Assembly: GCF_013620795.1 (NCBI RefSeq)
Contig: NZ_LGLW01000004.1
Location: forward strand, 372,001-436,000
From: Pseudomonas sp. Q2-TVG4-2
Lineage (GTDB): Bacteria > Pseudomonadota > Gammaproteobacteria > Pseudomonadales > Pseudomonadaceae
DNA length: 64,000 bases
Reading direction: 5' to 3'
A model generated the notes under the pieces. That model did no database searches. It saw nothing but the letters and a program-made list of their open reading frames with translations, and was not told where the DNA came from. Positions 49,044 through 63,573 of the stretch are shown piece after piece. Position numbers and translations under genes: made by a program. The number at the start of each line of letters is the position of its first letter. Within the stretch, counting starts at the first letter, position 1.

Positions 49044-49820
49044 TCAAGAACGAGGCTGGTCGCCTACATCCTTGACCTCAGCGAAATCCTCGTCGCGCAA
49101 CTCGGGCATTTGCTTTGCACAGTAATCACTGCCAAGTGCAGTCAACGCCTGGCACATACCTTCCATTCGCTCCTCGACCGCTTGAACGTGGTCAAGCAGC
49201 TGACCGATAGCCCGCGCCACTGGATCAGGCATGTCTTCAGTCACACCATAAGCATCGAAGCCGATCTTCTCGGCTATCGCCTTGCGCTTGGCTTCCTGCT
49301 CGTCATCGGACTTGACGATCACGCGCCCGGGAATGCCCACCGCCGTGGCTCCAGCCGGAACCGCCCGGGTAACGACCGCATTGGAGCCGACCTTGGCACC
49401 GGCTCCCACCGTGAACGGGCCGAGGATCTTCGCCCCAGCGCCAACGATCACACCGTCCTCGAGCGTAGGGTGACGTTTGCCCTTGTTCCAGCTGGTACCA
49501 CCTAGGGTTACCCCATGGTAGAGCGTCACGTTGTCGCCGATTTGCGCCGTCTCACCAATGACGATCCCCATCCCATGATCGATGAAGAAACGCCGACCGA
49601 TCTGCGCTCCAGGATGTATTTCGATCCCCGTCAGCCAGCGCGCCAGGTTCGAATTCATCCGCGCCAGCCACTTGCAATCGTTAAGCCACAGCCAATGCGA
49701 AACCCGATGAAACCAGACAGCGTGCAGCCCCGGGTAGCAGGTAATGACCTCGAATGCGTTACGCGCTGCCGGATCGCGATGAAAAACACTCTGAATATCT
49801 TCGCGCATGCGCTCGAACAT
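49044..49820 (-). CDS. cysE: Serine acetyltransferase
   Basis: Makes O-acetylserine from serine and acetyl-CoA, the carbon skeleton for cysteine, which IscS in turn uses. 258 residues from the ATG 49820: an N-terminal helical domain ([30 protein letters not shown]) and a left-handed beta-helix of hexapeptide repeats ([41 protein letters not shown], with catalytic His/Asp). The stop of trmJ overlaps its start by one base. Confidence 0.96.
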   Translation of the reverse strand: MFERMREDIQSVFHRDPAARNAFEVITCYPGLHAVWFHRVSHWLWLNDCKWLARMNSNLARWLTGIEIHPGAQIGRRFFIDHGMGIVIGETAQIGDNVTLYHGVTLGGTSWNKGKRHPTLEDGVIVGAGAKILGPFTVGAGAKVGSNAVVTRAVPAGATAVGIPGRVIVKSDDEQEAKRKAIAEKIGFDAYGVTEDMPDPVARAIGQLLDHVQAVEERMEGMCQALTALGSDYCAKQMPELRDEDFAEVKDVGDQPRS

Positions 49821-50596
49821 CAATCAGATCTCCGCTTGTGGGGTTCGCCGCGGACGGCTTTTTGGGTTTCGGTAAGGATTCCGCGCAGGATATTCATTTC
49901 CAGCTTGCTTATACCGCTACGGCCGTAGAGCCTGCGCAGACGCGGCATAAGGTGCCGAGGCTTCTGCGGGTCAAGAAAACCGATATCGACCAGAGTTTGC
50001 TCGAGGTGTCCGTAATAATGTTCCAGCTCGTCAGCGGTAACCGGCTGCGCATTAAGCATCGAAGTGGTTTCGAGCTTCTCGGGCTTGCTTGGCTGGTTAT
50101 TTGCCGCGAGCCAGGCTATGCGCACCTCATAGGCAAGCACCTGCACCGCCGCCGCCAGGTTCAGCGAACTGAAGTCAGGATCGGATGGAATGTGCACATG
50201 GTACTGGCAGCGCTGAAGCTCTTCATTTGTAAGTCCGGCATATTCACGCCCGAACACCAAAGCGACCTCGCCACCCCGCTCGACTTGCTCCAGGCAAACC
50301 GCGCCAGTTTCGCGCGGATCCAGAACCGGCCAGGGGATGCGCCGATCCCGCGCACTGGTGCCCAGCACCAGACTGCATCCCACCAGCGCCTCCTCGAGGG
50401 TTGCAACGACCTGCGCCGAATCAAGAACATCCGTCGCACCGGACGCACGGGCGATGGCGTTCGGACTGGGAAAATCTTCTGGGTCTACCAGTACCAAGCG
50501 GGACAAACCCATGTTTTTCATGGCCCTGGCTGCGCCGCCGATGTTACCGGCATGACTGGTATTGACCAGCACCACACGAATGTTCTGAAGCGACAC
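49820..50596 (-). CDS. trmJ: tRNA (cytidine/uridine-2'-O-)-methyltransferase TrmJ
   Basis: SPOUT-fold enzyme that methylates the ribose of position 32 in tRNA. 258 residues from the GTG at 50596: [30 protein letters not shown], then [32 protein letters not shown] and [25 protein letters not shown], the knot's SAM contacts. A C-terminal extension (about 165-258) is the usual dimerising tail. A GTG start with a weak GAG ribosome site is used because homologues begin here. It is divergent from suhB. Confidence 0.94.
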   Translation of the reverse strand: MSLQNIRVVLVNTSHAGNIGGAARAMKNMGLSRLVLVDPEDFPSPNAIARASGATDVLDSAQVVATLEEALVGCSLVLGTSARDRRIPWPVLDPRETGAVCLEQVERGGEVALVFGREYAGLTNEELQRCQYHVHIPSDPDFSSLNLAAAVQVLAYEVRIAWLAANNQPSKPEKLETTSMLNAQPVTADELEHYYGHLEQTLVDIGFLDPQKPRHLMPRLRRLYGRSGISKLEMNILRGILTETQKAVRGEPHKRRSD

Positions 50597-50747
50597 TGTT
50601 GTTCTCGATCGAAAGGTAAAGCGAAAGCTTACAGGAAGGCCCCGCGGCTCCGCCATTACCACCCCGGCGGCCTCCAACCACACAACATCCCGAACGACCT
50701 TTCTGATAGAATTGCCGGCTTTCTTTAAACGACCAGGTATTTAATCG

Positions 50748-51563
50748 ATGCAGCCCATGCTGAATATCGCGCTGCGCGCCGCCCGTAGCGCTGGCGAAAT
50801 GATTGTTCGTTCCACCGAGCGCCTGGACGTGATCTCGGTTAGCGAAAAGGACGCGCGCGATTACGTCTCGGAAATCGACCGTACCGCCGAGCAGCTCATC
50901 GTTGCAGCGCTGCGCAAAGCCTATCCGAACCACGGCATATTGGGTGAGGAAGGCGGGCTACTGGAGGGCAGCGGTGACGGCAAGGATTACCTATGGGTGA
51001 TCGATCCGCTAGATGGCACAACCAATTTCCTGCGTGGCGTCCCGCATTATGCGGTCAGCATTGCATGCAAATACCGCGGCCGTCTTGAGCATGCCGTAGT
51101 CCTCGATCCGGTACGCCAGGAAGAATTCACTGCGAGTCGCGGTCGCGGCGCCGCGCTCAACGGACGCCGCCTACGCGTGAGCGCACGCAAGAGCCTAGAA
51201 GGCGCCCTGCTCGGCACCGGCTTCCCGTTCCGCGACGGGCAGATGGATAACATGGACAGCTACCTGAACATGTTCCGCAGCCTGGTAGGTCAGACCGCAG
51301 GCCTGCGTCGCGCCGGCGCCGCGAGCCTGGATTTGGCGTACGTAGCGGCTGGCCGCTATGACGCCTTCTGGGAGTTCGGTCTCTCCGAATGGGACATGGC
51401 TGCTGGCGCACTGCTGATCCAAGAAGCAGGTGGCCTGGTCAGCGACTTCAGCGGCAGCCACGATTTCCTCGAGAAAGGCCAGATCGTCGCCGGCAACACT
51501 AAGTGCTTCAAGGCCGTACTGACCGCTATCCAGCCACACCTGACGCCCTCTCTGAAGCGCTAG
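50748..51563 (+). CDS. suhB: Inositol-1-monophosphatase SuhB
   Basis: A 271-residue Mg-dependent phosphatase that in gammaproteobacteria also acts in Nus-factor rRNA antitermination. The metal site is complete: ESDIDxxxE-type EIDRTAEQ, DPLDGTTNFLRG, GEEGG and EWDMAAGALLIQEAGG. In P. aeruginosa SuhB controls virulence genes, so a regulatory as well as an enzymatic role is possible. A perfect terminator follows. Divergent from trmJ. Confidence 0.95.
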   Translation: MQPMLNIALRAARSAGEMIVRSTERLDVISVSEKDARDYVSEIDRTAEQLIVAALRKAYPNHGILGEEGGLLEGSGDGKDYLWVIDPLDGTTNFLRGVPHYAVSIACKYRGRLEHAVVLDPVRQEEFTASRGRGAALNGRRLRVSARKSLEGALLGTGFPFRDGQMDNMDSYLNMFRSLVGQTAGLRRAGAASLDLAYVAAGRYDAFWEFGLSEWDMAAGALLIQEAGGLVSDFSGSHDFLEKGQIVAGNTKCFKAVLTAIQPHLTPSLKR

Positions 51564-51572
51564 GATCGGCAC

Positions 51573-51601
51573 AAAAAAACGCCCAATAGGGCGTTTTTTT
51601 G
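51573..51601 (+). terminator. Rho-independent terminator of suhB
   Basis: AACGCCC (51578-51584) pairs with GGGCGTT (51589-51595) over AATA, with a run of A before and T after. It is 10 bases after the suhB stop and could act on the converging glycine-zipper gene as well. Confidence 0.92.
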
Positions 51602-51615
51602 TGTTTTGAGTCAGC

Positions 51616-52149
51616 TCACTGCTGCGTCAGCACCAGCTGACCATCGCGATATGGAATCCGCTCGCCAGGGTCCCGGTCCATCCGGACCTGACCGACCTCG
51701 CCACCCAGATCATACCTAACGTCATAGCCGACGACCTTGTCGTAGCTGTCAGTTACGGTATTACAGCGGGTTTCGTTAGTCGTATAGGTGTCATTTGCCT
51801 GCATACGACCCTGCACCTGATTACCGGCATAACCGCCACCTACCGCCCCGACAACCGTCGCAATCTTCTTGCCGTTGCCGCCTCCAACCTGATTCCCCAG
51901 CAGGCCCCCGACAACCGCACCCACAGCCGTACCGGCGATTCGATTGGTGTCCTGCACTGGCCGTTGCCGCGTCACGGTCACATCCCGGCAAACCTCGCGA
52001 GGCGTCTCGATGGTTTCCTTGATCGGCTCAACAGCCAGCACTTCGGCAAACTGCGGCCCGCGATCAACCAGCGTATAGGTGGCAAACGCACCGCCAGCCG
52101 TGACAACCGCAGCACCTAGAACACCACCAACCAACATCGACTTGTTCAT
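51616..52149 (-). CDS. Glycine-zipper 2TM domain lipoprotein-like protein
   Basis: A 177-residue envelope protein with an N-terminal hydrophobic segment (SMLVGGVLGAAVVTAGGAFATYTLV) and a glycine-zipper pair (GTAVGAVVGGLLGNQVGGGNGKKIATVVGAVGGGYAGNQVQG, about 92-133), the 2TM region seen in SlyB/OmpA-like stress proteins. Two cysteines (about 54 and 148) might form a disulfide. There is no lipobox, so it is probably anchored by the N-terminal helix. Function unknown. It converges with suhB. Confidence 0.85.
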   Translation of the reverse strand: MNKSMLVGGVLGAAVVTAGGAFATYTLVDRGPQFAEVLAVEPIKETIETPREVCRDVTVTRQRPVQDTNRIAGTAVGAVVGGLLGNQVGGGNGKKIATVVGAVGGGYAGNQVQGRMQANDTYTTNETRCNTVTDSYDKVVGYDVRYDLGGEVGQVRMDRDPGERIPYRDGQLVLTQQ

Positions 52150-52225
52150 TGACTCTTCCTTCTCTGACGGGCCAGGCCCGCGGCGGCGCGTTAGGCAGCG
52201 CAGCCTGGAAGAAGTTCATAGTCGT

Positions 52226-53134
52226 TCAGGGGCGCTCGTCCACCTCTTCTACCACTGGCGGAATCAGATCATCGCGCGTCAGATTCAGCCAAACCAGCAA
52301 CATACCGGCGACATAAACCGACGAATAGGTACCCGCGCCGACCCCAATCAGCAGCGCCAAGGAGAAGCCCCAGAGATTTTCGCCACCGAAAAACATCAGC
52401 GCACCGACCGCCAGCAAGGTGGATACCGAGGTCGCCAGGGTGCGTAGCAAAGTCTGCGTGGTGGAGATATTGATGTTCTCCAGCAGCTCCGCCTTGCGCA
52501 GCATGCGGAAGTTCTCTCGAATCCGATCGAAGATCACGATGGTGTCGTTGAGCGAGTAGCCGATCACCGCGAGCACCGCAGCCAGTACCGTCAGGTCGAA
52601 CGAAATCTGGAAAAAAGAGAAGACCCCAAGCACCAGAATCACGTCATGGAACAGCGAAAGCACTGCACCCAACCCGAACTTCCACTGAAAACGAAAGGCG
52701 ACATAGACGAGAATGGCCCCCAGGGCAAGCAACATGCCCAACCCGCCCTGATCGCGAAGCTCCTCACCTACTGCCGGCCCGACGAACTCGACGCGCTCGA
52801 CCGTGATGGCGCTAGCGGACGCATCGCCACGTAGCGCTTCAGCGATACGCTCACCCAGCATCGGGTCATCACCCGGCATCCTCACCAGTACGTCAGTAGT
52901 AGCTCCGAAGCTCTGCACCACGGCGTCACCGTAGCCGGAACTGGAAAGCTGTGCCCGTACCTGCTCCAGACTCACCGGCTGAGCATAGGACAACTCGACC
53001 AGGGTTCCGCCAGTGAAATCCAGACCGAAATTCAGGCCTTTCATCGCCAGACTGCCCAGCGAGGCAAGAGTGATCAGTACGGTCAGGGCGAACGCCACAT
53101 GACGCACGCCCATGAAATTAATTACGCGTTTCAT
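52226..53134 (-). CDS. secF: Protein translocase subunit SecF
   Basis: Works with SecD and YajC to pull secreted proteins through SecYEG using the proton gradient. 302 residues with six helices: MKRVINFMGVRHVAFALT first, then the P1 periplasmic domain (about 40-130), FGLDFTGGTLVE, and the helices after 140 (LALGAILVYVAFRF, VLGVFSF, LAAVLAVIGYSLNDTIVIFDRIRENFRM). The secF-secD order and a 13-base gap show one transcript. No regulation is visible. Confidence 0.96.
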   Translation of the reverse strand: MKRVINFMGVRHVAFALTVLITLASLGSLAMKGLNFGLDFTGGTLVELSYAQPVSLEQVRAQLSSSGYGDAVVQSFGATTDVLVRMPGDDPMLGERIAEALRGDASASAITVERVEFVGPAVGEELRDQGGLGMLLALGAILVYVAFRFQWKFGLGAVLSLFHDVILVLGVFSFFQISFDLTVLAAVLAVIGYSLNDTIVIFDRIRENFRMLRKAELLENINISTTQTLLRTLATSVSTLLAVGALMFFGGENLWGFSLALLIGVGAGTYSSVYVAGMLLVWLNLTRDDLIPPVVEEVDERP

Positions 53135-53146
53135 CGTGCTAGCCCC

Positions 53147-55015
53147 TTAAATCCACAACTTCTTGAGATCGCGGCCACCGTAGATCAGGTTGACCATGGC
53201 ACGGGTCACAATGATTGCAGTGAACATGGAGGTCAGAATTCCCAGCGAGAGGGTCACGGCGAAGCCTTTGATCGGACCCGTGCCCATGGCGAACAAGATG
53301 CCGCCGACCAGCAACGTGGTCAGGTTTCCGTCCACGATCGCGGAGAACGCCCGGTCAAAGCCTTCGTGAATAGCGCGCTGGACCGACATGCCGTTGCCTA
53401 TTTCCTCGCGGATACGCGAGAAGATCAGCACGTTGGCGTCGACCGCCATGCCCATCGTCAATACGATACCGGCGATACCTGGCAACGTCAGCGTGGCGCC
53501 CAGCATCGACATCAACGCAGTCAGCACCACCATGTTGAACAACAGCGCAACCGTGGCTAGCACCCCGAAGAACTTGTAGATCAGCAGCATGAATACCGCG
53601 ACGAAGAGAAAGCCCCACATCGCTGCCTCGACGCCTAGCTCGATATTCTCGGCGCCCAGGCTTGGGCCAATGGTGCGCTCTTCGGCGAAGTACATCGGCG
53701 CTGCGAGCCCGCCAGCACGAAGCAGCAGAGCCAATTCGGATGACTCACCCTGACCATCCAGACCGGTGATACGGAACTGACTACCCAGGGGCGACTGAAT
53801 GGTCGCCAGACTGATGATCTTCTTTTCTTCCTGGAAGGTCTCGACGCGCACTTCCTGCTCGACGCCCTCGACCATCTGCTTAACATAGCGTGTGGTCGGG
53901 CGTTGCTCGATGAAAATAACCGCCATGCTGCGACCAACGTTGTTACGAGTGGCGCGATTCATCAGATCGCCGCCATGCCCATCCAGACGAATGTTCACCT
54001 GCGGGCGGCCGTTCTCGTCATAGCTGGCCTGAGCATCGGTGACCTGATCGCCAGTGATGATCAGGCTACGCTCAAGCTGTACAGGCGGACGCCCTTCTTC
54101 ACGAAACTCGAAGGTCTCGGTTGTGGCTCGGGGCGCATCAGCCTCGGCCGCCAGACGGAACTCGAGGTTGGCGGTCTTACCCAGGATACGCTTGGCTTCG
54201 GCAGTGTCTTGCACGCCCGGGAGTTCGACAACGATGCGGTTCGCGCCTTGGCGTTGAACCAACGGCTCGGAAACCCCAAGCTCGTTGACCCGATTACGGA
54301 CCGTGGTCAGGTTCTGCTTGATGGAATACTCACGGATCTCCGCCAGCTTGGCCTCGGTGATCGCCAGACGCAGGACCTGCTGACCATTGCGCTCGCTGGA
54401 AGTCAGCTCGAAATCGTTGAAATTTTTGCGGATCAGCGACTGGGCAGCCGACAGCGCGGCGTCGTCAGCAAAGCCGAGCTGCACAGCATTCCCGGACGGC
54501 GGGAGGCTGCGATAACGCACACGTTCCTTGCGCAGCAGGCTCTTGATCTCGCCTTCGTAGACGTTGAGGCGCGTCTCGATCGCTTTGTCCATGTCGACTT
54601 CGAGCAGGAAGTGCACACCACCAGACAGGTCCAGACCCAGTTTCATCGGGCCCGCACCCAAATTGCGCAGCCATTCAGGCGTAGTGGGCGCAAGGTTGAG
54701 CGCAACCACGTAGGCATCACCCAGGGCGCGGCGCACCACATCCTTGGCTGGCAACTGATCGTCCTGATTGGTCAGTCGCAACAGACCGCCACGACCCTGC
54801 TCGTCCAGACTCGCTGCCTTGACTTCGATGCCGGCCTCAGCAAGCGCCTTGCTGGCACGGTCGAGATCGGCTTTGGTGACATTGAGCGAAGCCGCAGCAC
54901 CGGTGACCTGAACCGCCGGGTCATCCGGATAGAGGTTTGGTGCCGAATAAATGAAGGCAATGCCTAGCACTACCAGTATCAGCAGGTATTTCCAGAGAGG
55001 GAATCTATTGAGCAT
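53147..55015 (-). CDS. secD: Protein translocase subunit SecD
   Basis: 622-residue partner of SecF. One N-terminal helix (MLNRFPLWKYLLILVVLGIAFIYSAPN), a large periplasmic domain with LKLGLDLSGGVHFLLEVDMD and the head region, and five helices from about 455 (GFLFVAVFMLLIYKFFGVLATVALLFN, TLPGIAGIVLTMGMAVDANVLIFSRIREE). The D/R of the GMAVDANVLIF pocket form the proton path. A GC hairpin lies in the gap before it. Confidence 0.97.
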   Translation of the reverse strand: MLNRFPLWKYLLILVVLGIAFIYSAPNLYPDDPAVQVTGAAASLNVTKADLDRASKALAEAGIEVKAASLDEQGRGGLLRLTNQDDQLPAKDVVRRALGDAYVVALNLAPTTPEWLRNLGAGPMKLGLDLSGGVHFLLEVDMDKAIETRLNVYEGEIKSLLRKERVRYRSLPPSGNAVQLGFADDAALSAAQSLIRKNFNDFELTSSERNGQQVLRLAITEAKLAEIREYSIKQNLTTVRNRVNELGVSEPLVQRQGANRIVVELPGVQDTAEAKRILGKTANLEFRLAAEADAPRATTETFEFREEGRPPVQLERSLIITGDQVTDAQASYDENGRPQVNIRLDGHGGDLMNRATRNNVGRSMAVIFIEQRPTTRYVKQMVEGVEQEVRVETFQEEKKIISLATIQSPLGSQFRITGLDGQGESSELALLLRAGGLAAPMYFAEERTIGPSLGAENIELGVEAAMWGFLFVAVFMLLIYKFFGVLATVALLFNMVVLTALMSMLGATLTLPGIAGIVLTMGMAVDANVLIFSRIREEIGNGMSVQRAIHEGFDRAFSAIVDGNLTTLLVGGILFAMGTGPIKGFAVTLSLGILTSMFTAIIVTRAMVNLIYGGRDLKKLWI

Positions 55016-55036
55016 GACGCAGCCCGTCTAATGACG

Positions 55037-55057
55037 CGGGGCGCCTTGCGCGCCCCG
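55037..55057. other. GC-rich hairpin between yajC and secD
   Basis: CGGGGCG (55037-55043) pairs with CGCCCCG (55051-55057) over seven bases. Its position in the 67-base gap between the yajC stop and the secD start could slow transcription or modify secD translation; no T-run is seen. Confidence 0.5.
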
Positions 55058-55082
55058 TCGTTGGTGTTGAGTAGTAGTCAGC

Positions 55083-55412
55083 TCAGATGGCTTTCAGCGT
55101 GCCCTTGGGCAGCGTTGCGGCAATCGCCACCTTCTGGAACTTCAGCTCCACCGAGTCGGAAACTTCGATCACGACGAAATCATCGGAAACCTTGGTAACC
55201 TTGCCCGCGATACCACCGGAGGTAACCACTTCGTCGCCCTTTTGCAGGCCGCCGATCAGGTTCTTATGCTCCTTGGCGCGCTTGGCCTGCGGGCGCCAGA
55301 TCATCAGGTAGAAGATGACCAAAAAACCAACCAGGAACAGCCACTCGAAGCCACTACCAGCGGGACCAGCGGCAGCCTCTTGAGCGTAGGCGGCGGGAAT
55401 CAGAAAGCTCAT
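55083..55412 (-). CDS. yajC: Preprotein translocase subunit YajC
   Basis: A 109-residue one-pass inner-membrane protein: helix at about 24-45 (FEWLFLVGFLVIFYLMIWRPQ), then the conserved RPQAKRAKEHKNLIGGLQKGDEVVTSGGIAGKVTKV. It binds SecDF and SecYEG. The N-terminal SFLIPAAYAQ is probably not cleaved. GAGTG lies 7 bases before the ATG. The next gene upstream is tgt, as in nearly all proteobacteria. Confidence 0.95.
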   Translation of the reverse strand: MSFLIPAAYAQEAAAGPAGSGFEWLFLVGFLVIFYLMIWRPQAKRAKEHKNLIGGLQKGDEVVTSGGIAGKVTKVSDDFVVIEVSDSVELKFQKVAIAATLPKGTLKAI

Positions 55413-55453
55413 GTAGCACTCCTGTTGCAGAGATCAGTTTAGTTATGGATTCG

Positions 55454-57633
<2,180 letters not shown>

Positions 57634-57748
57634 TGAAAATGATCGGCGCAGGGCTTTGGGGGCGCAAAGCTTATCGGAAACACCTCAATATGACCACGCC
57701 AGACGATTGACCGCTTCGCATCGCATCCCTATACTCCGCCGCCACTGT

Positions 57749-57835
57749 GCCTCGATGGCGGAATCGGTAGACGCAGCGGATTCAAAATCCGCCGTTGGTA
57801 ACAACGTGAGAGTTCGAGTCTCTCTCGAGGCACCA
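57749..57835 (+). tRNA. tRNA-Leu (anticodon CAA)
   Basis: An 87-base type-II tRNA. Acceptor stem GCCTCGA (57749-57755) pairs with TCGAGGC (57825-57831), followed by discriminator A and an encoded CCA. Anticodon loop TTCAAAA (about 57781-57787) gives CAA, which reads UUG. The D-arm TGGCGGAATCGGTAGACGCA, long variable arm and GTTCGAGTC T-loop are complete. The antisense strand shows a long open frame, a familiar false prediction. Confidence 0.98.
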
Positions 57836-58306
57836 TGAATCAAGCACCAGAGGCAGCCGACAGCTTTTGGGAAGGGGAACCGCGCAGCAGCAGCGGCATC
57901 GCCCCAAGCAGTAGTCGATGCATCCATGCATCGAGCAAACGCAACAGGCTTCATCAAGCCGACCCGCAGCAAAACGGCGCGATTGTTGGCGTTGAGTGGT
58001 TTGGTTGAGATCGCTCCAAGGCATCGCACGACAGCAACATTACAAGCAGATCTGCACCACCAAAACACGCTGAAAAGCGCAGTTTGCAGTGGGCAAACTC
58101 TATGACTCCGAGGGCTTGGCATCGGCCGGCGAGTTATCGTAGAGTGTGCCCACTGTGTTTGCATGGGTCGCCGTTGAATCGTGACCTGGTGCAGTAGATC
58201 TTAAGATCCGCTACATCCCGTTCGACTCTTTACTCCTTGCAGCCAGTCTCCGCCTTCTGCCCTATGCAGGGGCGTTTCTACTATTGAGTTTCAAGGATAC
58301 AACGCT
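57836..58306. other. Intergenic region tRNA-Leu to cold-shock gene, with 20-bp palindrome
   Basis: 471 bp with no convincing gene. The notable element is TCGATGCAT-CC-ATGCATCGA at 57915-57934, a perfect inverted repeat with 9-base arms. The second half (about 58150-58306) is probably the promoter and long 5' leader of the cold-shock gene; such leaders often fold and control expression at low temperature. No tRNA terminator with a T-run was found. Confidence 0.6.
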
Positions 58307-58519
58307 ATGTCGAATCGTCAGAACGGTACCGTCAAGTGGTTTAACGACGAGAAAGGTTTTGGTTTCATCACTCCCGAGAGCGGTCCGGATCTGTTCGTGC
58401 ACTTCCGCGCGATCGAAGGCAACGGCTTCAAGAGCCTGAAAGAAGGCCAGAAAGTCAGCTTCATCGCTGTGCAAGGTCAAAAGGGCATGCAGGCTGACCA
58501 GGTGCAAATCCAGGAATAA
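58307..58519 (+). CDS. Cold-shock protein, CspA family
   Basis: A 70-residue single-stranded RNA-binding protein that melts RNA structure in the cold. RNP1 KGFGFIT is at 16-22 and RNP2 LFVHF at 30-34; [13 protein letters not shown] is the typical start. The position between tRNA-Leu and an RDD protein and the length match the CapB/CspD-like proteins of pseudomonads, so which paralogue is not certain. AAGGATACAACGCT precedes the ATG. Confidence 0.95.
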   Translation: MSNRQNGTVKWFNDEKGFGFITPESGPDLFVHFRAIEGNGFKSLKEGQKVSFIAVQGQKGMQADQVQIQE

Positions 58520-58531
58520 GCCCCGCTCCGC

Positions 58532-58566
58532 AAAAGCCCCTGATGGCAACATCAGGGGCTTTTTTA
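58532..58566 (+). terminator. Rho-independent terminator of the cold-shock gene
   Basis: AAAGCCCCTGAT (58533-58544) pairs with ATCAGGGGCTTT (58551-58562) over GGCAAC, then T continues to 58565. It lies 13 bases after the stop codon. Confidence 0.94.
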
Positions 58567-58614
58567 TGCGCGCGATTCCGTAGAATGCGCGCTGCCATTC
58601 TCTGCGAGACATTC

Positions 58615-59112
58615 ATGCGCAACCATTTGCTCAGCCCACAGGGCCAGTTTCCTGCCGCCGGCCTGACCCGCCGACTCGCCGCGATCTTCTACGATGCTTT
58701 TCTTTCGATTGCATTGATGATAGTGGTCACACTGCTCTACCAGCAGGTCGTGCTGCGCCTGGTTTACGGCAGCGAAGGCCTCAAGGCACTGGCGGATACC
58801 GGCGGGCTGGATATCGACCCAATCCTGTCCACCCTGCTGCTGTTCAGCCTGTTCGGTTTTTTCGCCAAGTTCTGGACCCATAACGGCCAGACGCTCGGCA
58901 TGCAAGTATGGGGCGTGCGCATTCAGAATGCCGACGGCAGCGCCATCGACCTGTGGCAAGCGCTGCTGCGCTTCTTGATTGCGATCATTTCCTGGCTTGC
59001 CCTCGGACTGGGCTATTGGTGGATGCTTTGGGACAAGCAGCATCGGACCTGGCATGACATCTATTCAGAAAGCCTGGTCGTTCAGCTGCCGAAAAACATC
59101 CACAAGAAGTGA
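58615..59112 (+). CDS. RDD family inner-membrane protein
   Basis: A 165-residue protein with three or four helices, starting at 58615 (MRNHLLSPQGQFPAAGLTRRLAAIFYDAFLSI). The R-D-D pattern is RRLAAIFYDAFL, then RFLIAIISWLALGLG and YWWMLWDKQHRTWHDIYS(E), which closes the family domain. No function is assigned to the family, though members occur with transport proteins and in Na+/H+ antiport. GAGAC precedes the ATG. Convergent with lptG. Confidence 0.9.
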   Translation: MRNHLLSPQGQFPAAGLTRRLAAIFYDAFLSIALMIVVTLLYQQVVLRLVYGSEGLKALADTGGLDIDPILSTLLLFSLFGFFAKFWTHNGQTLGMQVWGVRIQNADGSAIDLWQALLRFLIAIISWLALGLGYWWMLWDKQHRTWHDIYSESLVVQLPKNIHKK

Positions 59113-59151
59113 CGCAAGGGTGTAAACGCCCCTTCTCGTCCGGCCGCCGCG

Positions 59152-60205
59152 CTAGCCAGCCCGACGCAGCAGGAACACACCTGCAAGCGCGCAGATGCCA
59201 GCTGGCACGGCCACGGCCAACAAGGGCGAGAATCCGAACACTTGACTGGCCGGCCCCAGCAGATCCTGCAAGATCCGGAACACGAAGCCGACAATTACAC
59301 CGGTGAAGATCCGCTGGCCAAGCGTCACCGAGCGCAACGGCCCAAAAATGAACGAGATCGCCAGCAACACCAATGCCACCGTCACAGCCGGCTGTAACAC
59401 CTTGGTCCAGAACGCCAGCCAGTAGCGGCCGTTGTTCAATCCCTGGTCACCCAGGTAGTGGATGTAGCGCCACAGCCCCGTAATGGATAAAGCATCCGGT
59501 TCCATGACTACGGTACCGACAAGCTGCGGCGTGAGTTGCACGTCCCAGCGCTCTTCGGCCGCCTTGATTACTTCGGTATGATCACCGCGAAAATGCGTCG
59601 TAGCGACGTCGCTGAGCAGCCACTCGCCACCGTCGTAGCGCGCCCTGCGGGCAAAGCTTGCCGAAAGCAACTGCCGTTGCTCGTCGAAGCGATAACGGGT
59701 GACCCCGAGCAATGTCCCGCTTGGTTGCACCGCATTGATGTGCACGAATTCATCACCCTGGCGATGCCAGAGGCCACGCTTGCTGCTTTGCGCTTCACCC
59801 GCACCCTGCGCCGAGGAGCGACTGGCCTGTGCGATATTTTCGCTCCAAGGCGCCACGTACTCACCGATCAGCACGCCGACCAGCATCAGTAGCAGCATCG
59901 GCTTCATCACCGCCAGTACGATTCGCCCGAGCGACACACCGGCGGCACGCATGATGGTCAGCTCGCTGCTGCTGGCGAGTGTGCCAAGACCGATGAGGCA
60001 GCCAATCAGCGCCGCCATCGGTAACATTTCGTAGACCCGCGACGGTGTCGTGAGCAGCACGTAGACGGCAGCATTCAGCGTGCCGTAGCTGCCCTTCACA
60101 TCGCCCAGCTCGTCGATGAAGGCGAACAGCAACGCCAAGCCGACGATGATGCCGAGCACGGTGAGAATCGCCAGCAGCACGTGACTGCCGATATAGCGAT
60201 CGAGC

Positions 60206-60213
<8 letters not shown>
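59152..60213 (-). CDS. lptG: LPS export permease LptG
   Basis: Permease subunit of LptB2FG, which lifts lipopolysaccharide out of the inner membrane. 353 residues: three helices at the start (LDRYIGSHVLLAILTVLGIIVGLALLFAFIDE), a beta-jellyroll periplasmic domain (about 130-260), and three helices at the end (VALVLLAISFIFGPLRSVTLGQRIFTGVIVGFVFRILQD). The ATG overlaps the lptF gene end by 8 bases. LptB is encoded elsewhere. Confidence 0.95.
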
Positions 60214-63006
<2,793 letters not shown>

Positions 63007-63028
63007 GCCAAGCGAGCGGATACCGGGC

Positions 63029-63448
63029 ATGACGCGCATCGAATTTTACGTACTGCCCGACAGCGAACCGGCAGGCCGCGCCCGAGCAGCCTGCCAGCTG
63101 GCTAGCAAGGGCTGGCAGCACGGCATGCCGGTATTCATCCGTTGCCAGGACGGTCAGCAATGCACCGAACTGGATCAGCTGCTGTGGAGTTTTCGCGCCG
63201 AACGCTTCATTCCCCACGAGCTCCACGAGGACGATCCACAGGCACCTGTGGTGATCGGCACGGAGCAGCCGCCCGCCACGGCACAGGGTCTGCTGATCAA
63301 CCTGTCGCCCACCCTGTCGCCGCATACCGATCAGTTCAGCCGCGTGATCGAGATCGTCAACCAGCAGCCGGAGCTATTGACCGTTTGCCGGGACAATTTT
63401 CGTCTCTATCGGCAGCGCGGCTATGATCCAAAGAGAGTCGAACTGTAG
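63029..63448 (+). CDS. holC: DNA polymerase III subunit chi
   Basis: Chi links the clamp loader to single-stranded-DNA-binding protein. 139 residues: MTRIEFYVLPDSEPAGRARAACQLA, the LLWSFRAERFIPHELH motif and LLINLSPTLSPHTDQFSRVIEIV, ending CRDNFRLYRQRGYDPKRVEL. Its place after pepA and (outside this window) before valS is the usual order. No close ribosome site, but it is 22 bases after pepA. Confidence 0.93.
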   Translation: MTRIEFYVLPDSEPAGRARAACQLASKGWQHGMPVFIRCQDGQQCTELDQLLWSFRAERFIPHELHEDDPQAPVVIGTEQPPATAQGLLINLSPTLSPHTDQFSRVIEIVNQQPELLTVCRDNFRLYRQRGYDPKRVEL

Positions 63449-63573
63449 CGAGCGATGGCCGACGGCGAACTCACCCCAGCACAGCCGGTCAACAACGATT
63501 GCCATCGGGCCAACGCCCGTTTCAGGAGCGCCAATACTCGCCTGGACGCTTAAATCTTCGGAAACCACCGTAC

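Noticed and set aside
57685-58164. Antisense open frame covering tRNA-Leu
   Set aside because: Its RETRTLTLLPTADFESAAS stretch is the translated antisense of the tRNA, a known false prediction.
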